A DNA stretch of 61,811 bases from Saprospiraceae bacterium (GCA_026986005.1 JALSPK010000011.1:1-61811); one strand, 5' to 3'. Counted from the first letter of the stretch, positions 18,943 to 27,671 are shown. Program-made: numbers and translations. The notes: generated by a model not told the origin, from the sequence alone.

Positions 18943-20199
18943 CTACAGTTGCTCCAATGCTTGTTTCATATCCCAAATCAAATCCTCTGCACTCTCAACC
19001 CCAACAGACAATCTAACCAAGTTGCCGGTAATTTTCAATTTTATCTTCTCTTCAGGATCTACTCCCGCATGAGTCATTGTAGCCGGATGTTGAATCAAAG
19101 ACTCTGTGCTACCAAGACTAACAGCAAGTTTTGGTATAACAGTACTATCAATAAATTTAAAAGCCTCTTTTTCTCCTCCCTTTACATAAATAGATATCAT
19201 AGCCCCCGGAGAAAGGCACATTCTGTCATAAATGTCTTTTTGTCGTGTACCCTCTTCAAGGTTTCCTAGGTAAGATATTCTCTCTATTTTATCATGAGTA
19301 TTCAGAAATGCGACAATCTTTTGGGCATTTTCTGCCTGTTTTTCCATTCTTAACTTAAGTGTTTCAAGGCTTCGCATCAACAGCCAACCTGTCCAAGGCC
19401 CTGCCATATTCCCGAGAAAACTTCTCAATTCTTTTACCCTTGCTATCAAATGGGTTTTACCTGAGACAGCTCCTGCTATCACATCACTATGACCTCCTAT
19501 GTATTTGGTGGCACTATACACAACAATATCTGCACCGTGTTGCATTGGATGCTGAAATACTGGACCAAGATATGTATTGTCAACTACTAAAGGAATGTCA
19601 TTTTCTTCAGTAGAAAAATATTCTGTTACCTCTTTTAACATCTCAATATCTATAAGTGCATTAGTAGGGTTACCCGGAGTTTCAGCATATACAACCTTTA
19701 ACTTATCTGCAAGACCTGATTCTTTTACGATCTTTATTAAATCTTCTTTGGTGTCATCTGCAGTAAAACTAATCACTTTAATTCCAAATTTTGTCAATAT
19801 ATGATACATAAAATGGCTAGTTCCACCATAAACGGGATTACTAAAAAGCAATAAATCTCCCGGCGATAAAAACTCTAGCATCACTGTAGATATAGCGGAC
19901 ATCCCACTTTCAAAAACAGCACAATCATCAGCACCATCCCAAACTGCTAGCCTCTCTTCCAAAATTTGTAAATCAGGATTATTTAATCTACTGTATATTA
20001 AACCGAGTTTTTCGCCTTTATCAGCTTCACGTAATCCGTAAGCCAATTCGAAAAAAGCTTTCCCCTCTGCCGCTGTTTTGAAAGCAAAAGTAGAAGTTTG
20101 AAAAATAGGACATTTTACCGAGCCCTCCGACCAAAACGGATTGTAACCTAGTGATGTCATATGTGTTTCCGGTTGCATTTTGTGATCTGTTTTTTTCAT
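18943..20199 (-). CDS. PLP-dependent methionine/cystathionine gamma-lyase family enzyme
   Basis: 418 residues, the length of the Cys/Met metabolism PLP family. Visible motifs: cofactor-binding Tyr and Arg in IYSRLNNPDLQILE (~69-82), ESGMSAIS (97-104), NPVYGGTSHF (121-130), AETPGNPTNALIDI (172-185), VVDNTYLGP (205-213) and the PLP lysine K232 in YSATKYIGGHSD. Members catalyse elimination or replacement at the gamma carbon of methionine, homocysteine or cystathionine. The divergent Lrp/AsnC gene fits a catabolic methionine gamma-lyase regulated by amino acid level, but cystathionine gamma-synthase or lyase activity cannot be excluded from sequence. Confidence 0.85.
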   Translation of the reverse strand: MKKTDHKMQPETHMTSLGYNPFWSEGSVKCPIFQTSTFAFKTAAEGKAFFELAYGLREADKGEKLGLIYSRLNNPDLQILEERLAVWDGADDCAVFESGMSAISTVMLEFLSPGDLLLFSNPVYGGTSHFMYHILTKFGIKVISFTADDTKEDLIKIVKESGLADKLKVVYAETPGNPTNALIDIEMLKEVTEYFSTEENDIPLVVDNTYLGPVFQHPMQHGADIVVYSATKYIGGHSDVIAGAVSGKTHLIARVKELRSFLGNMAGPWTGWLLMRSLETLKLRMEKQAENAQKIVAFLNTHDKIERISYLGNLEEGTRQKDIYDRMCLSPGAMISIYVKGGEKEAFKFIDSTVIPKLAVSLGSTESLIQHPATMTHAGVDPEEKIKLKITGNLVRLSVGVESAEDLIWDMKQALEQL

Positions 20200-20240
20200 T
20201 TTTGGTATTTTATAGGCTAAGAATAATCCAATTGTTTCGA

Positions 20241-20248
20241 CAAAGTTA
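20241..20248 (-). promoter_or_regulatory. Putative -7 box of the gamma-lyase gene
   Basis: TAACTTTG on the minus strand matches TAnnTTTG about 40 bases before the lyase ATG. The -33 region lacks a clear TTTG, as expected for a promoter that needs an activator such as the adjacent Lrp-type protein (inference). Confidence 0.45.
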
Positions 20249-20345
20249 CCATTTTTCTATTAAATATGATATTCTCAGTATATTTAACTATATTTGCTTT
20301 CTTTTTAGATATTTTTTCTATTTAATCGCAAAAATAATACAAATA

Positions 20346-20825
20346 ATGGATATTTTTCCTAAACGAGTAAAATTGGATAATATTGATAACGGAATAATTG
20401 AACTACTACAAGATGATGCAAAATACACAAACAAAGAAATAGCGGGAAAACTTGGTCTTACCATTACACCGATATACGAGCGAATAAAAAGGCTTAAAAG
20501 ATTAGGCGTCATAAAAAAAATGGTGACGATTATCGACTATAAGAAGGCAGGCATTTCTATTTTAGCATTCTGTAATGTTTCTTTAAAAGAGCACACCCTT
20601 TCATTCATAAATGACTTTGAAAATAGTGTTCAAAAACTGCATCAAGTACAATCTTGCTATCATATTGCAGGGCAATACGATTATTTACTTACTGTCTACG
20701 CTAAAGATATGGATGAGTATCAAAAATTCATAACTACAAAACTAGCCGCAATAGATAATATCGCACATGTCCAAAGCTCGTTTGTAATGAAAGAAGTTAA
20801 AAAAGAGTATACGATAAGGCTTTGA
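20346..20825 (+). CDS. Lrp/AsnC family transcriptional regulator
   Basis: 159 residues. I choose the ATG at 20346 (MDIFPKRVKLDNIDNGIIELL) because upstream in-frame residues are hydrophobic junk overlapping the divergent gene. N-terminal winged helix at ~10-60 (LDNIDNGIIELLQDDAKYTNKEIAGKLGLTITPIYERIKRLKRLGVI) and a C-terminal RAM effector-binding domain at ~75-150 (CYHIAGQYDYLLTVYAKDM). Lrp-type proteins sense amino acids. It is divergent from the methionine gamma-lyase-like gene and so is its probable regulator. Confidence 0.9.
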   Translation: MDIFPKRVKLDNIDNGIIELLQDDAKYTNKEIAGKLGLTITPIYERIKRLKRLGVIKKMVTIIDYKKAGISILAFCNVSLKEHTLSFINDFENSVQKLHQVQSCYHIAGQYDYLLTVYAKDMDEYQKFITTKLAAIDNIAHVQSSFVMKEVKKEYTIRL

Positions 20826-20860
20826 GATAGATTTTTCGACTTATTCAAAAATTAGCATTT

Positions 20861-21024
20861 ATACCAATAATTGATATAAAATAGCCCAAAAATAAATCAG
20901 AATTATTTTTATGAATTGAAGGCAAAAAACACAAATATGGCTATAACTAAGATGAGTATTTTTAACGCAAAAATCAAAAAAAATAAGATGATTTACTGGA
21001 CTATTTTGCATTATTTAATGGTAT
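20861..21024. repeat. MITE-like palindromic element with 28-bp terminal inverted repeats
   Basis: The left end (20861-20888) reads ATACCA-ataattgatat-AAAATAGCCCA; the right end (20997-21024), on the opposite strand, reads ATACCA-ttaaataatgc-AAAATAGTCCA. The symmetry continues inward (TAAATCA, then ATTTTT blocks in both arms), so most of the 164 bp could fold into one long imperfect hairpin. It encodes no protein. TTAGCA occurs just outside both ends (three bases from the left end, directly at the right), a possible target duplication. It looks like a non-autonomous mobile element or an intergenic fold-back repeat. Confidence 0.75.
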
Positions 21025-21240
21025 TAGCACAAGAAATTATAAAAACATTCTGGATAGAAATCAATATTAGATAATATCTACAAACAAAATCCTATGATTT
21101 TTGAAATTCTGATAATTTTGAATGAGAATTTATTGTTTCAATTAATTCTACTAACAATTTAGTATAATCCACTTTAAAAACACCTCATAATTCAACTTTT
21201 AGTTTCATTTTTGCGTTAATTATTAAACAAAACCTTTAAA

Positions 21241-21825
21241 ATGAAATTTACTAGCAGACAAACTGATATAATAAGTAATGCAACGGAACTAATCGGTGAA
21301 AACGGAGTACAAAAACTAACGACTAAAAGATTGGCTGCAAAAATTGGCTTTTCCGAACCGGCATTGTATAGACATTTTAAAGATAAGAATGAGATATTAC
21401 GGTCAATATTATTGTTTTTCAAAGGAAAGATGAATGAGGGCATCACTCATATAGTACACAGCGATTTGAGCGGATTAAAAAAGCTTACCGGTATAATTAA
21501 TTATCAGTTTGATTTTTTTGTAAAATATCCGGCTGTTATTATGGTTATTTTTTCTGAAACAAGCTTTCAGGACAATAAGAGCCTTTCCAAAACGGTAAAA
21601 ACAATTCTAGACGAGAAAAGGAATATGGTTTTTGAAATAATAAAAAACGGCCAAAAAGACGGAACAATAAGAGCTGACCTAGATTATACACAAATAACCA
21701 ATATAGTGATGGGCAGTATGAGAGTTACTGTCTTAAATTGGAGATTAAGCGAATATAGTTTTGATCTCCAACAAGAAGCAAAAAAACTGACAAACACTCT
21801 TGGGAAAATATTGTCTCCTAACTAG
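21241..21825 (+). CDS. TetR family transcriptional regulator
   Basis: 194 residues. The N-terminal helix-turn-helix (residues ~8-48) has QTDIISNATELIGENGVQKLTTKRLAAKIGFSEPALYRHFKDKNEIL, classic for TetR. The C-terminal helices form a ligand-binding and dimerisation part (SMRVTVLNWRLSEYSFDLQQEA). No target operon lies beside it: the neighbour on the other strand is a universal stress protein, ending 22 bp away in convergent orientation. Ligand unknown. Confidence 0.9.
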   Translation: MKFTSRQTDIISNATELIGENGVQKLTTKRLAAKIGFSEPALYRHFKDKNEILRSILLFFKGKMNEGITHIVHSDLSGLKKLTGIINYQFDFFVKYPAVIMVIFSETSFQDNKSLSKTVKTILDEKRNMVFEIIKNGQKDGTIRADLDYTQITNIVMGSMRVTVLNWRLSEYSFDLQQEAKKLTNTLGKILSPN

Positions 21826-21846
21826 TGTCGTTTTCCTATACTTTCA

Positions 21847-22635
21847 CTACCTATTGGTCTCGTGATACACCAAAAGTGGAACTTTTACATTCAAAGCAAA
21901 TTCTTTAGTGTGGTTTGTGTGAACTATTTTCTCCCAAAAACTTCTTTGTTTAGTTGCCATTATAACTAGCTCGGCATTGGTTTTTTCAATAAATCCGTTC
22001 ACACCGTTAATAACAGAGTCTGCTTCAATTTCATCAATAGAATAATCCGCTTCAACCTCTTTTGGCAAGTCAAGTTTAAATTCATTATCATTTTCTTTGA
22101 TATGCACAAAATGAAGTTTGGCTTTATATCTATTGGCAAAAGATATAATTTCACTCAATACATCATTATTCACTCCATCAAAATCACAGGAATAAACAAT
22201 ATTGGTTAAACCGCTAAACCTTATTTTCGGAGGAACTAACAAAACCGGACAATGTGCCTGAGTCGCAACATCAGAAGAAACACTACCAAATATTTTCCCT
22301 AACAAACTGTTAGAACCAGTAGTCCCCATAACAATGATGTCATAATTAAAAGATAATTTCACAATCTTTTCGGTGACAAAACCAAGTTCTACTTTACCGT
22401 TGACATCAATATCAAAAATACTTACCTTTCTCAATAATTCAGCCATATTGTCCTTTAATAAATTTTCTACACCTGAAGACACATCTATTAATTCTGTTTG
22501 TCCGGGGTCATAAGCAGGGTGATATACATGTACAACATCAATCGTGGACTTTGTTCTGCGGTATAAGTCCAAACCGTATTTTAATGCATTTTCAGAAACT
22601 TCGGAAAAATCTGTTGGAATTAATACTTTTCTCAT
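21847..22635 (-). CDS. Tandem-domain universal stress protein (UspA family)
   Basis: 262 residues, two Usp domains. Domain 1 (1-140) starts MRKVLIPTDFSEVSENALKYGLDLY and carries the ATP-binding pattern G-x2-G-x9-G-S in GTTGSNSLLGKIFGSVS. Domain 2 (~145-262) has NIVYSCDFDG and VIMATKQRS but lacks a complete nucleotide motif, so it is probably non-binding. Cytosolic stress-response protein; exact role unknown. Confidence 0.88.
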   Translation of the reverse strand: MRKVLIPTDFSEVSENALKYGLDLYRRTKSTIDVVHVYHPAYDPGQTELIDVSSGVENLLKDNMAELLRKVSIFDIDVNGKVELGFVTEKIVKLSFNYDIIVMGTTGSNSLLGKIFGSVSSDVATQAHCPVLLVPPKIRFSGLTNIVYSCDFDGVNNDVLSEIISFANRYKAKLHFVHIKENDNEFKLDLPKEVEADYSIDEIEADSVINGVNGFIEKTNAELVIMATKQRSFWEKIVHTNHTKEFALNVKVPLLVYHETNR

Positions 22636-22742
22636 AATCCTAATTTTTTAAGTTAAGTTTTATCTTACGCTTGTAGTATACGAAAAAAAAATAGTTTTTG
22701 CAAATAATTTTGCATTGCATAGCGATAATTCAATCACTTTAT

Positions 22743-22787
22743 AAATAGTGTCTGTCAATAAAGTCATCAAAATTTAAAAATAATCTT
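22743..22787. repeat. Dispersed palindromic repeat family, half copy A
   Basis: A single arm: TAGTGTCTGTC-AATAAAGTCA then TCAAAATTTAAAAATAATCTT, matching the right arm (inverted) of the complete copies at 23984 and 24437. The second arm is not present nearby. Located in the divergent promoter region between the universal stress gene and rpoD. Confidence 0.65.
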
Positions 22788-23108
22788 GCTATTAAAACTC
22801 GCATTTCATAAAATTCTGTTTTTTTTGTAAAAATATTAACTGTTCGGCACAATATTTGTAAATATTTTGACTAATATGAACTTTTTTACAACTAATATTG
22901 TATTTGTTTGTGTATATGTATAAATACTAGATTTAATCGCTATAAAAAGCTTTCATTAGAATCTTTTTATAGGAGTTTTTGCGTTTGTACTATACAGATT
23001 TTGTTTTAGACGAACTTATCAATATTACAAAATAAATTTGTGTTTTTGACTATAAAGAATAGTTGATAGTATTATTTAATTTAATTATAATAAGTAAAAA
23101 CAAACTGG
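22788..23108. promoter_or_regulatory. Long AT-rich leader region of the primary sigma factor gene
   Basis: About 320 bp without a gene. A TAAATTTG box at 23033-23040 fits a -7 element of the sigma factor gene, but no good -33 element is at the right spacing. Nothing else was recognised. Confidence 0.4.
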
Positions 23109-23978
23109 ATGAGACAGCTGAAAATTACCAAATCAATAACTAACAGAGAGAGTCAATCTTTAGAGAAATATTTACAAGAAATAGGAAAGGTTGATTTATT
23201 GACACCGGAAGAAGAGGTTGATTTGGCAAAAAGGATTAAAGAGGGAGATAAAGAATCATTGGAAAAACTCACAAAAGCTAACTTGAGATTTGTAGTATCA
23301 GTAGCAAAACAATATCAAAACCAAGGTTTATCCTTGAGCGATTTAATCAATGAAGGTAACTTGGGATTGATCAAGGCCGCACAAAGATTTGATGAAACAA
23401 GGGGATTCAAATTCATTTCATATGCTGTTTGGTGGATTAGACAATCTATTTTGCAAGCTTTGGCAGAACAATCCAGAATAGTGAGATTGCCCCTTAACAA
23501 GGTAGGTTCATTAAATAAAATAAATAGAGCTTTTGCTTCCTTGGAACAAGAATTTGAAAGAGAACCAACGACTGAAGAAATAGCAAAACTACTTGATATT
23601 TCTGTCGAAGAAATAGAAACAACTCTTAGTGTTGCTTCCAGACATGTATCAATGGATGCCCCTTTTGTAGATGGTGAAGATAATTCATTACTGGATGTAT
23701 TGGAAAATTCAAACACACCTGATACTGATGTCCATTTGGAATATAGCGAATCACTAGGACGAGAGATTGAGAGATCTTTAGGTACATTGACGGCAAGACA
23801 AAAAAGTGTATTGAAACTGTATTTTGGTATCGGATTAGAACATCCGGTTAGTTTAGAAGATATTGGTGATATGTTTGATTTGACAAGGGAAAGAGTCAGG
23901 CAGATAAAAGATAAAGCTATTGCAAAACTCAGAGACAATTCAAGAAGTAAATTGTTAATGCATTATTTGGGAGTTTAA
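23109..23978 (+). CDS. rpoD: Primary RNA polymerase sigma factor (RpoD/SigA)
   Basis: 289 residues, the short Bacteroidota form that lacks region 1.1. Region 1.2/2 covers [30 protein letters not shown] and the core helices [58 protein letters not shown]. Region 3 is [36 protein letters not shown]. Region 4 is [48 protein letters not shown]. It directs polymerase to the TTTG/TAnnTTTG promoters seen elsewhere in this window. Confidence 0.97.
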   Translation: MRQLKITKSITNRESQSLEKYLQEIGKVDLLTPEEEVDLAKRIKEGDKESLEKLTKANLRFVVSVAKQYQNQGLSLSDLINEGNLGLIKAAQRFDETRGFKFISYAVWWIRQSILQALAEQSRIVRLPLNKVGSLNKINRAFASLEQEFEREPTTEEIAKLLDISVEEIETTLSVASRHVSMDAPFVDGEDNSLLDVLENSNTPDTDVHLEYSESLGREIERSLGTLTARQKSVLKLYFGIGLEHPVSLEDIGDMFDLTRERVRQIKDKAIAKLRDNSRSKLLMHYLGV

Positions 23979-23983
23979 CAATA

Positions 23984-24069
23984 AATAGCGTCTGTCTATA
24001 GTGTGCTAGATTTTTGAAAAATAAAGATTATTCTTAAATTTTAATGACTTTGTGCACAGACACTAAATA
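23984..24069. repeat. Dispersed palindromic repeat family, copy B (minimal full copy)
   Basis: About 86 bp directly after the rpoD stop. Left arm TAGCGTCTGTCTATAGTGTG; right arm on the other strand TAGTGTCTGTGCACAAAGTC. The interior is just AT-rich linker. It ends 8 bases before the YraN start, so it lies in the leader of that gene. Confidence 0.75.
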
Positions 24070-24076
24070 ATATTAT

Positions 24077-24436
24077 ATGAAACTAAATAAAGAAATCGGT
24101 ACCAAAGGTGAAGATCTTGCTACCGATTTTTTGGTTTCAAAAGGCTATGAAATCCTTGAAAGAAATTGGAGATTTAAAAAAGCCGAAATCGACATAATTG
24201 CCAAACACAAAGGCATACTCATTTTTGTTGAAGTAAAAACCAGATCCTACTCTTATTATGGAGAGCCTGAATCTTTTGTAGATAATAAAAAGAAAAGATT
24301 AATCGCTGACGCTGCTTCACAGTTTATGCAAAGAATAAATTATGACTGGGCTATACGGTTTGATATCATCGGTATATTGCTTGAAGAGAACAAAAAACCT
24401 ATTATTTCGCATTTTGAAGACGCTTTTTTCAAATAA
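24077..24436 (+). CDS. UPF0102 (YraN) family nuclease-like protein
   Basis: 119 residues, the standard length. Contains the PD-(D/E)xK-like residues of the family: E12 in TKGEDLATDFL, the AEID pattern (E37, D39) and VEVKTRS (E52, K54). These suggest a DNA endonuclease or Holliday junction-type fold, though the physiological substrate of UPF0102 proteins is unclear. It is flanked on both sides by palindromic repeats of the same family. Confidence 0.9.
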   Translation: MKLNKEIGTKGEDLATDFLVSKGYEILERNWRFKKAEIDIIAKHKGILIFVEVKTRSYSYYGEPESFVDNKKKRLIADAASQFMQRINYDWAIRFDIIGILLEENKKPIISHFEDAFFK

Positions 24437-24607
24437 TATAGTGTCTATCTATAAAGTGCTTGATCTTTGAAAAATAAAGATTTTAGATGAGATTTTTACT
24501 TTTCCGAAACGAAGTGATGCCTTAGCATCAGCGAGTTGAGGGAAATAAAAATATCGCAAAAAAATTATTTTTGAATTTTAATGACTTTGTAGACAGACAC
24601 TAAATAG
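24437..24607. repeat. Dispersed palindromic repeat family, copy C (long copy with internal hairpin)
   Basis: About 170 bp starting right at the YraN stop. Left arm TAGTGTCTATCTATAAAGTG then CTTGATCTTTGAAAAATAAA; right arm on the other strand TAGTGTCTGTCTACAAAGTC then ATTAAAATTC. Between the arms is an extra ~85 bp that is richer in GC and holds a separate stem GATGC-CTTA-GCATC (near 24513-24526). The extra core is absent from copy B, so the family exists in short and long forms. Confidence 0.78.
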
Positions 24608-24678
24608 TTTATTTTTAATCAAAAAGAAAAAAAACACAGTATTATTACTAAATTATTTATTTTTTAATAAAATTATTT

Positions 24679-24686
24679 TATCTTTG
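24679..24686 (+). promoter_or_regulatory. -7 promoter box of the L31 gene
   Basis: TATCTTTG fits TAnnTTTG exactly. Transcription would begin near 24693, at the start of the structured leader. The -33 region is a plain T-rich tract without G. Confidence 0.55.
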
Positions 24687-24690
24687 CGCT

Positions 24691-24723
24691 CCCGTTTTGA
24701 ATAATGGGAAAAAGGCTGCTGCC
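24691..24723 (+). promoter_or_regulatory. Structured leader of the L31 gene, candidate autoregulatory element
   Basis: Two small hairpins precede the gene: CCCGTT/AATGGG with a six-base loop (24691-24708) and GGC-TGCT-GCC (24714-24723). Free L31 represses its own mRNA in other bacteria; whether this leader does so is inference. Its GC content is higher than the surrounding AT-rich spacer. Confidence 0.4.
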
Positions 24724-24754
24724 TAATATTTTAAAAAATTAAATGGTCATTACG

Positions 24755-25009
24755 ATGAGAAAGGAAATACATCCGAATAATTATAGGTTAGTTGTTTTTA
24801 AAGATTTTTCAGTTAACGAATCTTTTTTAACAAGATCTTGTTCACCTTCGAAAGAAACAATCGTTTGGGAAGACGGTAAAGAATATCCTTTGATTAAACT
24901 GGAAATTTCATCAAAATCACACCCATTCTTTACAGGTAAGATGAAATTTGTTGATTCCGCCGGTAGAATCGATAAGTTCAACAAGAAATTTGCTAAATTT
25001 AAGAAATAG
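24755..25009 (+). CDS. rpmE2: 50S ribosomal protein L31 type B
   Basis: 84 residues starting at the second ATG ([17 protein letters not shown]), which aligns with the family start; an upstream in-frame ATG at 24743 would add four residues. Type B L31 lacks the zinc-binding CxxC ribbon; this copy has one isolated Cys (TRSCSPS). The conserved [41 protein letters not shown] block is complete. It bridges the ribosomal subunits near the central protuberance. Confidence 0.95.
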   Translation: MRKEIHPNNYRLVVFKDFSVNESFLTRSCSPSKETIVWEDGKEYPLIKLEISSKSHPFFTGKMKFVDSAGRIDKFNKKFAKFKK

Positions 25010-25030
25010 GGTTACCAACACTTATTACAG

Positions 25031-25069
25031 AAAACCTTGTTTAATTCTATGATTAGACAAGGTTTTTTT
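25031..25069 (+). terminator. Rho-independent terminator after the L31 gene
   Basis: AAAACCTTGT, a 16-base loop, then ACAAGGTTTT with further T residues. It lies about 20 bases after the stop codon. Confidence 0.85.
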
Positions 25070-25141
25070 ATACAATACCGTTGTTTTTTATACAAAATCA
25101 TATTACTTTTACTCAATCTATGTATTTTTTTTACTGATAAC

Positions 25142-25172
25142 TTGATATATATTATAAAATAACGTAATTTTA
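25142..25172 (+). promoter_or_regulatory. Possible promoter of the SPOR protein gene
   Basis: TTG, a 20-base spacer and TAATTTTA resemble the Bacteroidota promoter, with A instead of the final G of the -7 box. The gene starts at 25202. Confidence 0.4.
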
Positions 25173-25201
25173 CACCAATTTTATAATATAAATATTTTAT
25201 C

Positions 25202-25801
25202 ATGGAAAGGATATTAAAAATACTCGGAATTGCTGCTATTATTTTTTTATTGGTATATTGGATAAGTGATATCTCAAAGGGATGCAACGGGAGCAAGGAA
25301 GTAAGCGAAGAAACAATTGAAGCGACTGACCAAACAGCCGAAAGCGAAGACGTAGATTTAGAAGAGGATATTTTTGGAGATGAAGAATCCAAGGAAGAAG
25401 ATGCCCAATCTTCTAACAATAGCAATAATGAATCTTCAGACAATAAAAAAGAAAGTGTTGATGATTTTATAGATTATTCAGGAGATGCTAAAGAAACATC
25501 AACAGATGTAAGTAAAACTAATACTTCTACAAGCAAAAAAGCACCGGTAAAAAGAAAAAAAGCTTCAAGTGCCGGCTCATATCTCGTTGTTGCAGGTAGC
25601 TATCTAGTAAAAGGCAATGCCAATAAAATGAAAAGAAAACTTTACAATCTAGGATATAATTCAGAAATAGTCAATTTTGATTTATCTCAATATTACTCCG
25701 TATTGGCGGGGAGGTTCTCTTCGCGACGAGAGGCAAATGAAGCGGTAACTATATTAAAAAGAAGTGGTATTGACTGCTACGTTCACAGAAAAAAGAATTA
25801 G
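25202..25801 (+). CDS. Membrane-anchored SPOR domain protein
   Basis: 199 residues. Residues ~6-24 form one transmembrane helix (ILKILGIAAIIFLLVYWIS). A very acidic, Ser/Asn-rich linker (~30-105) and a Lys-rich patch precede a C-terminal SPOR domain (~125-196; SYLVVAGSYLVKGNANKMKRKLYNLGYNSEIVNFDLSQYYSVLAGRFSSRREANEAV). SPOR domains bind denuded septal peptidoglycan, so the protein is probably recruited to the division site. It overlaps no neighbour and is followed 6 bp later by the SRAP gene. Confidence 0.88.
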   Translation: MERILKILGIAAIIFLLVYWISDISKGCNGSKEVSEETIEATDQTAESEDVDLEEDIFGDEESKEEDAQSSNNSNNESSDNKKESVDDFIDYSGDAKETSTDVSKTNTSTSKKAPVKRKKASSAGSYLVVAGSYLVKGNANKMKRKLYNLGYNSEIVNFDLSQYYSVLAGRFSSRREANEAVTILKRSGIDCYVHRKKN

Positions 25802-25807
25802 TGCATA

Positions 25808-26515
25808 ATGTGTGGTAGAGCAAGTCTGACAAAGAATCAAAAAGAACTTGAAGAAAGATTTGGTGCAAAATTTTATTCGGATGATATCAACAGATATAAT
25901 CCTATACCAAATTACAATATTGCTCCCATGCAATACCTGCCGGTAATCACAAACGATGATACTACACATTTTAATATCTACAGGTGGGGATTGATTCCAT
26001 TTTGGGCAAAAAATCAAAAGATGGCCGGTAAATTGATTAATGCAAGAGCAGAATCGCTAACTGAGAAAAAATCGTTTGCGGGCTCATTGCAAAGCAGAAG
26101 ATGTCTTATTCCCCTAGATGGCTTTTACGAATGGAAAAAAAACAATAACATAAAATTACCTTACAGGATTATTCGAAATGACAAGTCTGTATTTTCCGTA
26201 GCGGGTCTATGGGATACATGGACAGATAAAAACAATCAATTGGTCACAACTTTCACTATAATAACCGTTCCGGCCAATGCGATTGTCAAGCAACTACATA
26301 CAAGAATGCCTGCAATTTTATTTGAAGATGAGGAACAAATATGGATTGATAGCAAGATCTCTTCAAAAGAGGCTCAATCATTCTTAAGACCTTTTCCTTC
26401 TGATTTGATGTATGCATATCCGGTATCTTCTAAAGTAAATAATGTCAGAAATAATACTAGGGAATTAATAAATGAAGTTGCGGAAAGCAATATTCGTCAA
26501 GGGACATTATTCTAA
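25808..26515 (+). CDS. SRAP (YedK/HMCES) family abasic-site protein
   Basis: 235 residues. The invariant Cys2 after Met1 (MCGRASL) is the residue that crosslinks to abasic sites in single-stranded DNA once Met is removed. Other signatures: NYNIAPMQYLPVI, WGLIPFWAK, INARAESL with the conserved Glu, RCLIPLDGFYEWKK and the active-site His in LHTRMPAIL. Family members protect abasic sites at replication forks. Gene begins 6 bp after the SPOR gene. Confidence 0.93.
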   Translation: MCGRASLTKNQKELEERFGAKFYSDDINRYNPIPNYNIAPMQYLPVITNDDTTHFNIYRWGLIPFWAKNQKMAGKLINARAESLTEKKSFAGSLQSRRCLIPLDGFYEWKKNNNIKLPYRIIRNDKSVFSVAGLWDTWTDKNNQLVTTFTIITVPANAIVKQLHTRMPAILFEDEEQIWIDSKISSKEAQSFLRPFPSDLMYAYPVSSKVNNVRNNTRELINEVAESNIRQGTLF

Positions 26516-26526
26516 AATTACAAAAA

Positions 26527-27660
26527 TTACATTTTCTTTTCTTTTTTCAAGGAATTTAACCCATGTATCATCATAATTTTCAAATAATACGATGCATTTT
26601 GAATAGCATCTTCAATATCCGTAGTATACGATAATACAGAATCTATAGCAATATTATTTTCACTGAAATCAAATGATTTATTAAGTAAGTTCTGCCCTGC
26701 AAAAACCATTGCTTTCTTATCATATTTCTTTACCAACTCTAGCACTTTACCAACTACTTTCCCTTTAAAGCTATATTTATCCAATCCCCCCTCTCCTGTA
26801 ACAACTAAATCGGCATTTTTTATTTTATTTTCCAGCTGTGTGATTTCGACTATTTCATCAATTCCACTTCTGATTTTGGCATTAAACATAGCCTTCATGC
26901 CGGCGACTACTGCTCCGGCGGCTCCCCCACCCTCCACATTTGAAACATCTACATTGTAAATACTCTTTAACACATTTGCAAAATGAGATAATCCTTCATC
27001 CAAAAAAAGAATATCCTCATTAGATGCACCTTTTTGACCTGCAAAGCTATGAGCTGCTCCATTTTCACCATACATTACATTACTAACATCACTAAAAATG
27101 TTGAATTCAACAGTTTGAGGAGTAAATTTCAAACCGGATCTGTAAATCTTAGAAATACGATTAAGATTAATTCCAATAGGAGCTAAATTTTGACCTTTTG
27201 AATCGAGAAATCTAATACCAAGAGCTACCGCTATGCCCATCGCCGCATCATTAGAAGCGCTTCCACCTACAAAAACATTAATCTCTTTTGCTCCTAAATC
27301 AATAGCATCCAATATCAACTGACCTGTACCAAAAGTATCAGTATACAAGGGATTCCTGTCTTTTTTGTCTAATAGTATCAGTCCACTAGCCTTAGCGAGC
27401 TCAATATAAGCACTCTTGCCACAAAATAAATATTCAGCATTTATCATTTCACCGATAGGATTTCTTACCTTGATTTCTCTTTTTTCACAGTTAACATAAG
27501 TACTTATTATATCTATTGTGCCTTCACCCCCATCTGCCAGTGGTTGAATTTCAATATTGATACTATCATCAAACTCACTTGCTCCATCTTTGATAGCATC
27601 ACAAACTTCAAGTGCAGAAAGCGAACCTTTAAACTTGTCAGGTACAATCAATACATTCAT
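26527..27660 (-). CDS. glxK: Glycerate kinase (GlxK type I)
   Basis: 377 residues, family length. Starts MNVLIVPDKFKGSLSALEVCDAI and contains IEIQPLADGGEGTIDI, VFVGGSASNDAAMGIAVALGI and VVTGEGGLDKYSFKGKVVGKVLEL, all characteristic. It phosphorylates D-glycerate to 2- or 3-phosphoglycerate, linking glyoxylate or serine breakdown to glycolysis. It starts only 11 bp after the giant surface protein gene and is likely read from the same transcript, although no functional link is apparent. Confidence 0.93.
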   Translation of the reverse strand: MNVLIVPDKFKGSLSALEVCDAIKDGASEFDDSINIEIQPLADGGEGTIDIISTYVNCEKREIKVRNPIGEMINAEYLFCGKSAYIELAKASGLILLDKKDRNPLYTDTFGTGQLILDAIDLGAKEINVFVGGSASNDAAMGIAVALGIRFLDSKGQNLAPIGINLNRISKIYRSGLKFTPQTVEFNIFSDVSNVMYGENGAAHSFAGQKGASNEDILFLDEGLSHFANVLKSIYNVDVSNVEGGGAAGAVVAGMKAMFNAKIRSGIDEIVEITQLENKIKNADLVVTGEGGLDKYSFKGKVVGKVLELVKKYDKKAMVFAGQNLLNKSFDFSENNIAIDSVLSYTTDIEDAIQNASYYLKIMMIHGLNSLKKEKKM

Positions 27661-27671
27661 AAAACAATTTT

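Noticed and set aside
20997-21240. Start of an unannotated gene before the TetR regulator
   Set aside because: All frames contain frequent stops; most of the left part is the right arm of the palindromic element.
23315-23938. 207-codon antisense frame over rpoD
   Set aside because: Lies entirely within the highly conserved sigma factor coding sequence; Ser- and Leu-rich composition is typical of antisense frames.
24691-24723. Riboswitch in front of the L31 gene
   Set aside because: Too short for a known ligand-binding riboswitch; kept only as a candidate ribosomal-protein leader.
25012-25443. 143-codon antisense frame over the terminator and SPOR gene
   Set aside because: Crosses a strong terminator and mirrors the acidic linker as Ser-rich runs; not a gene.
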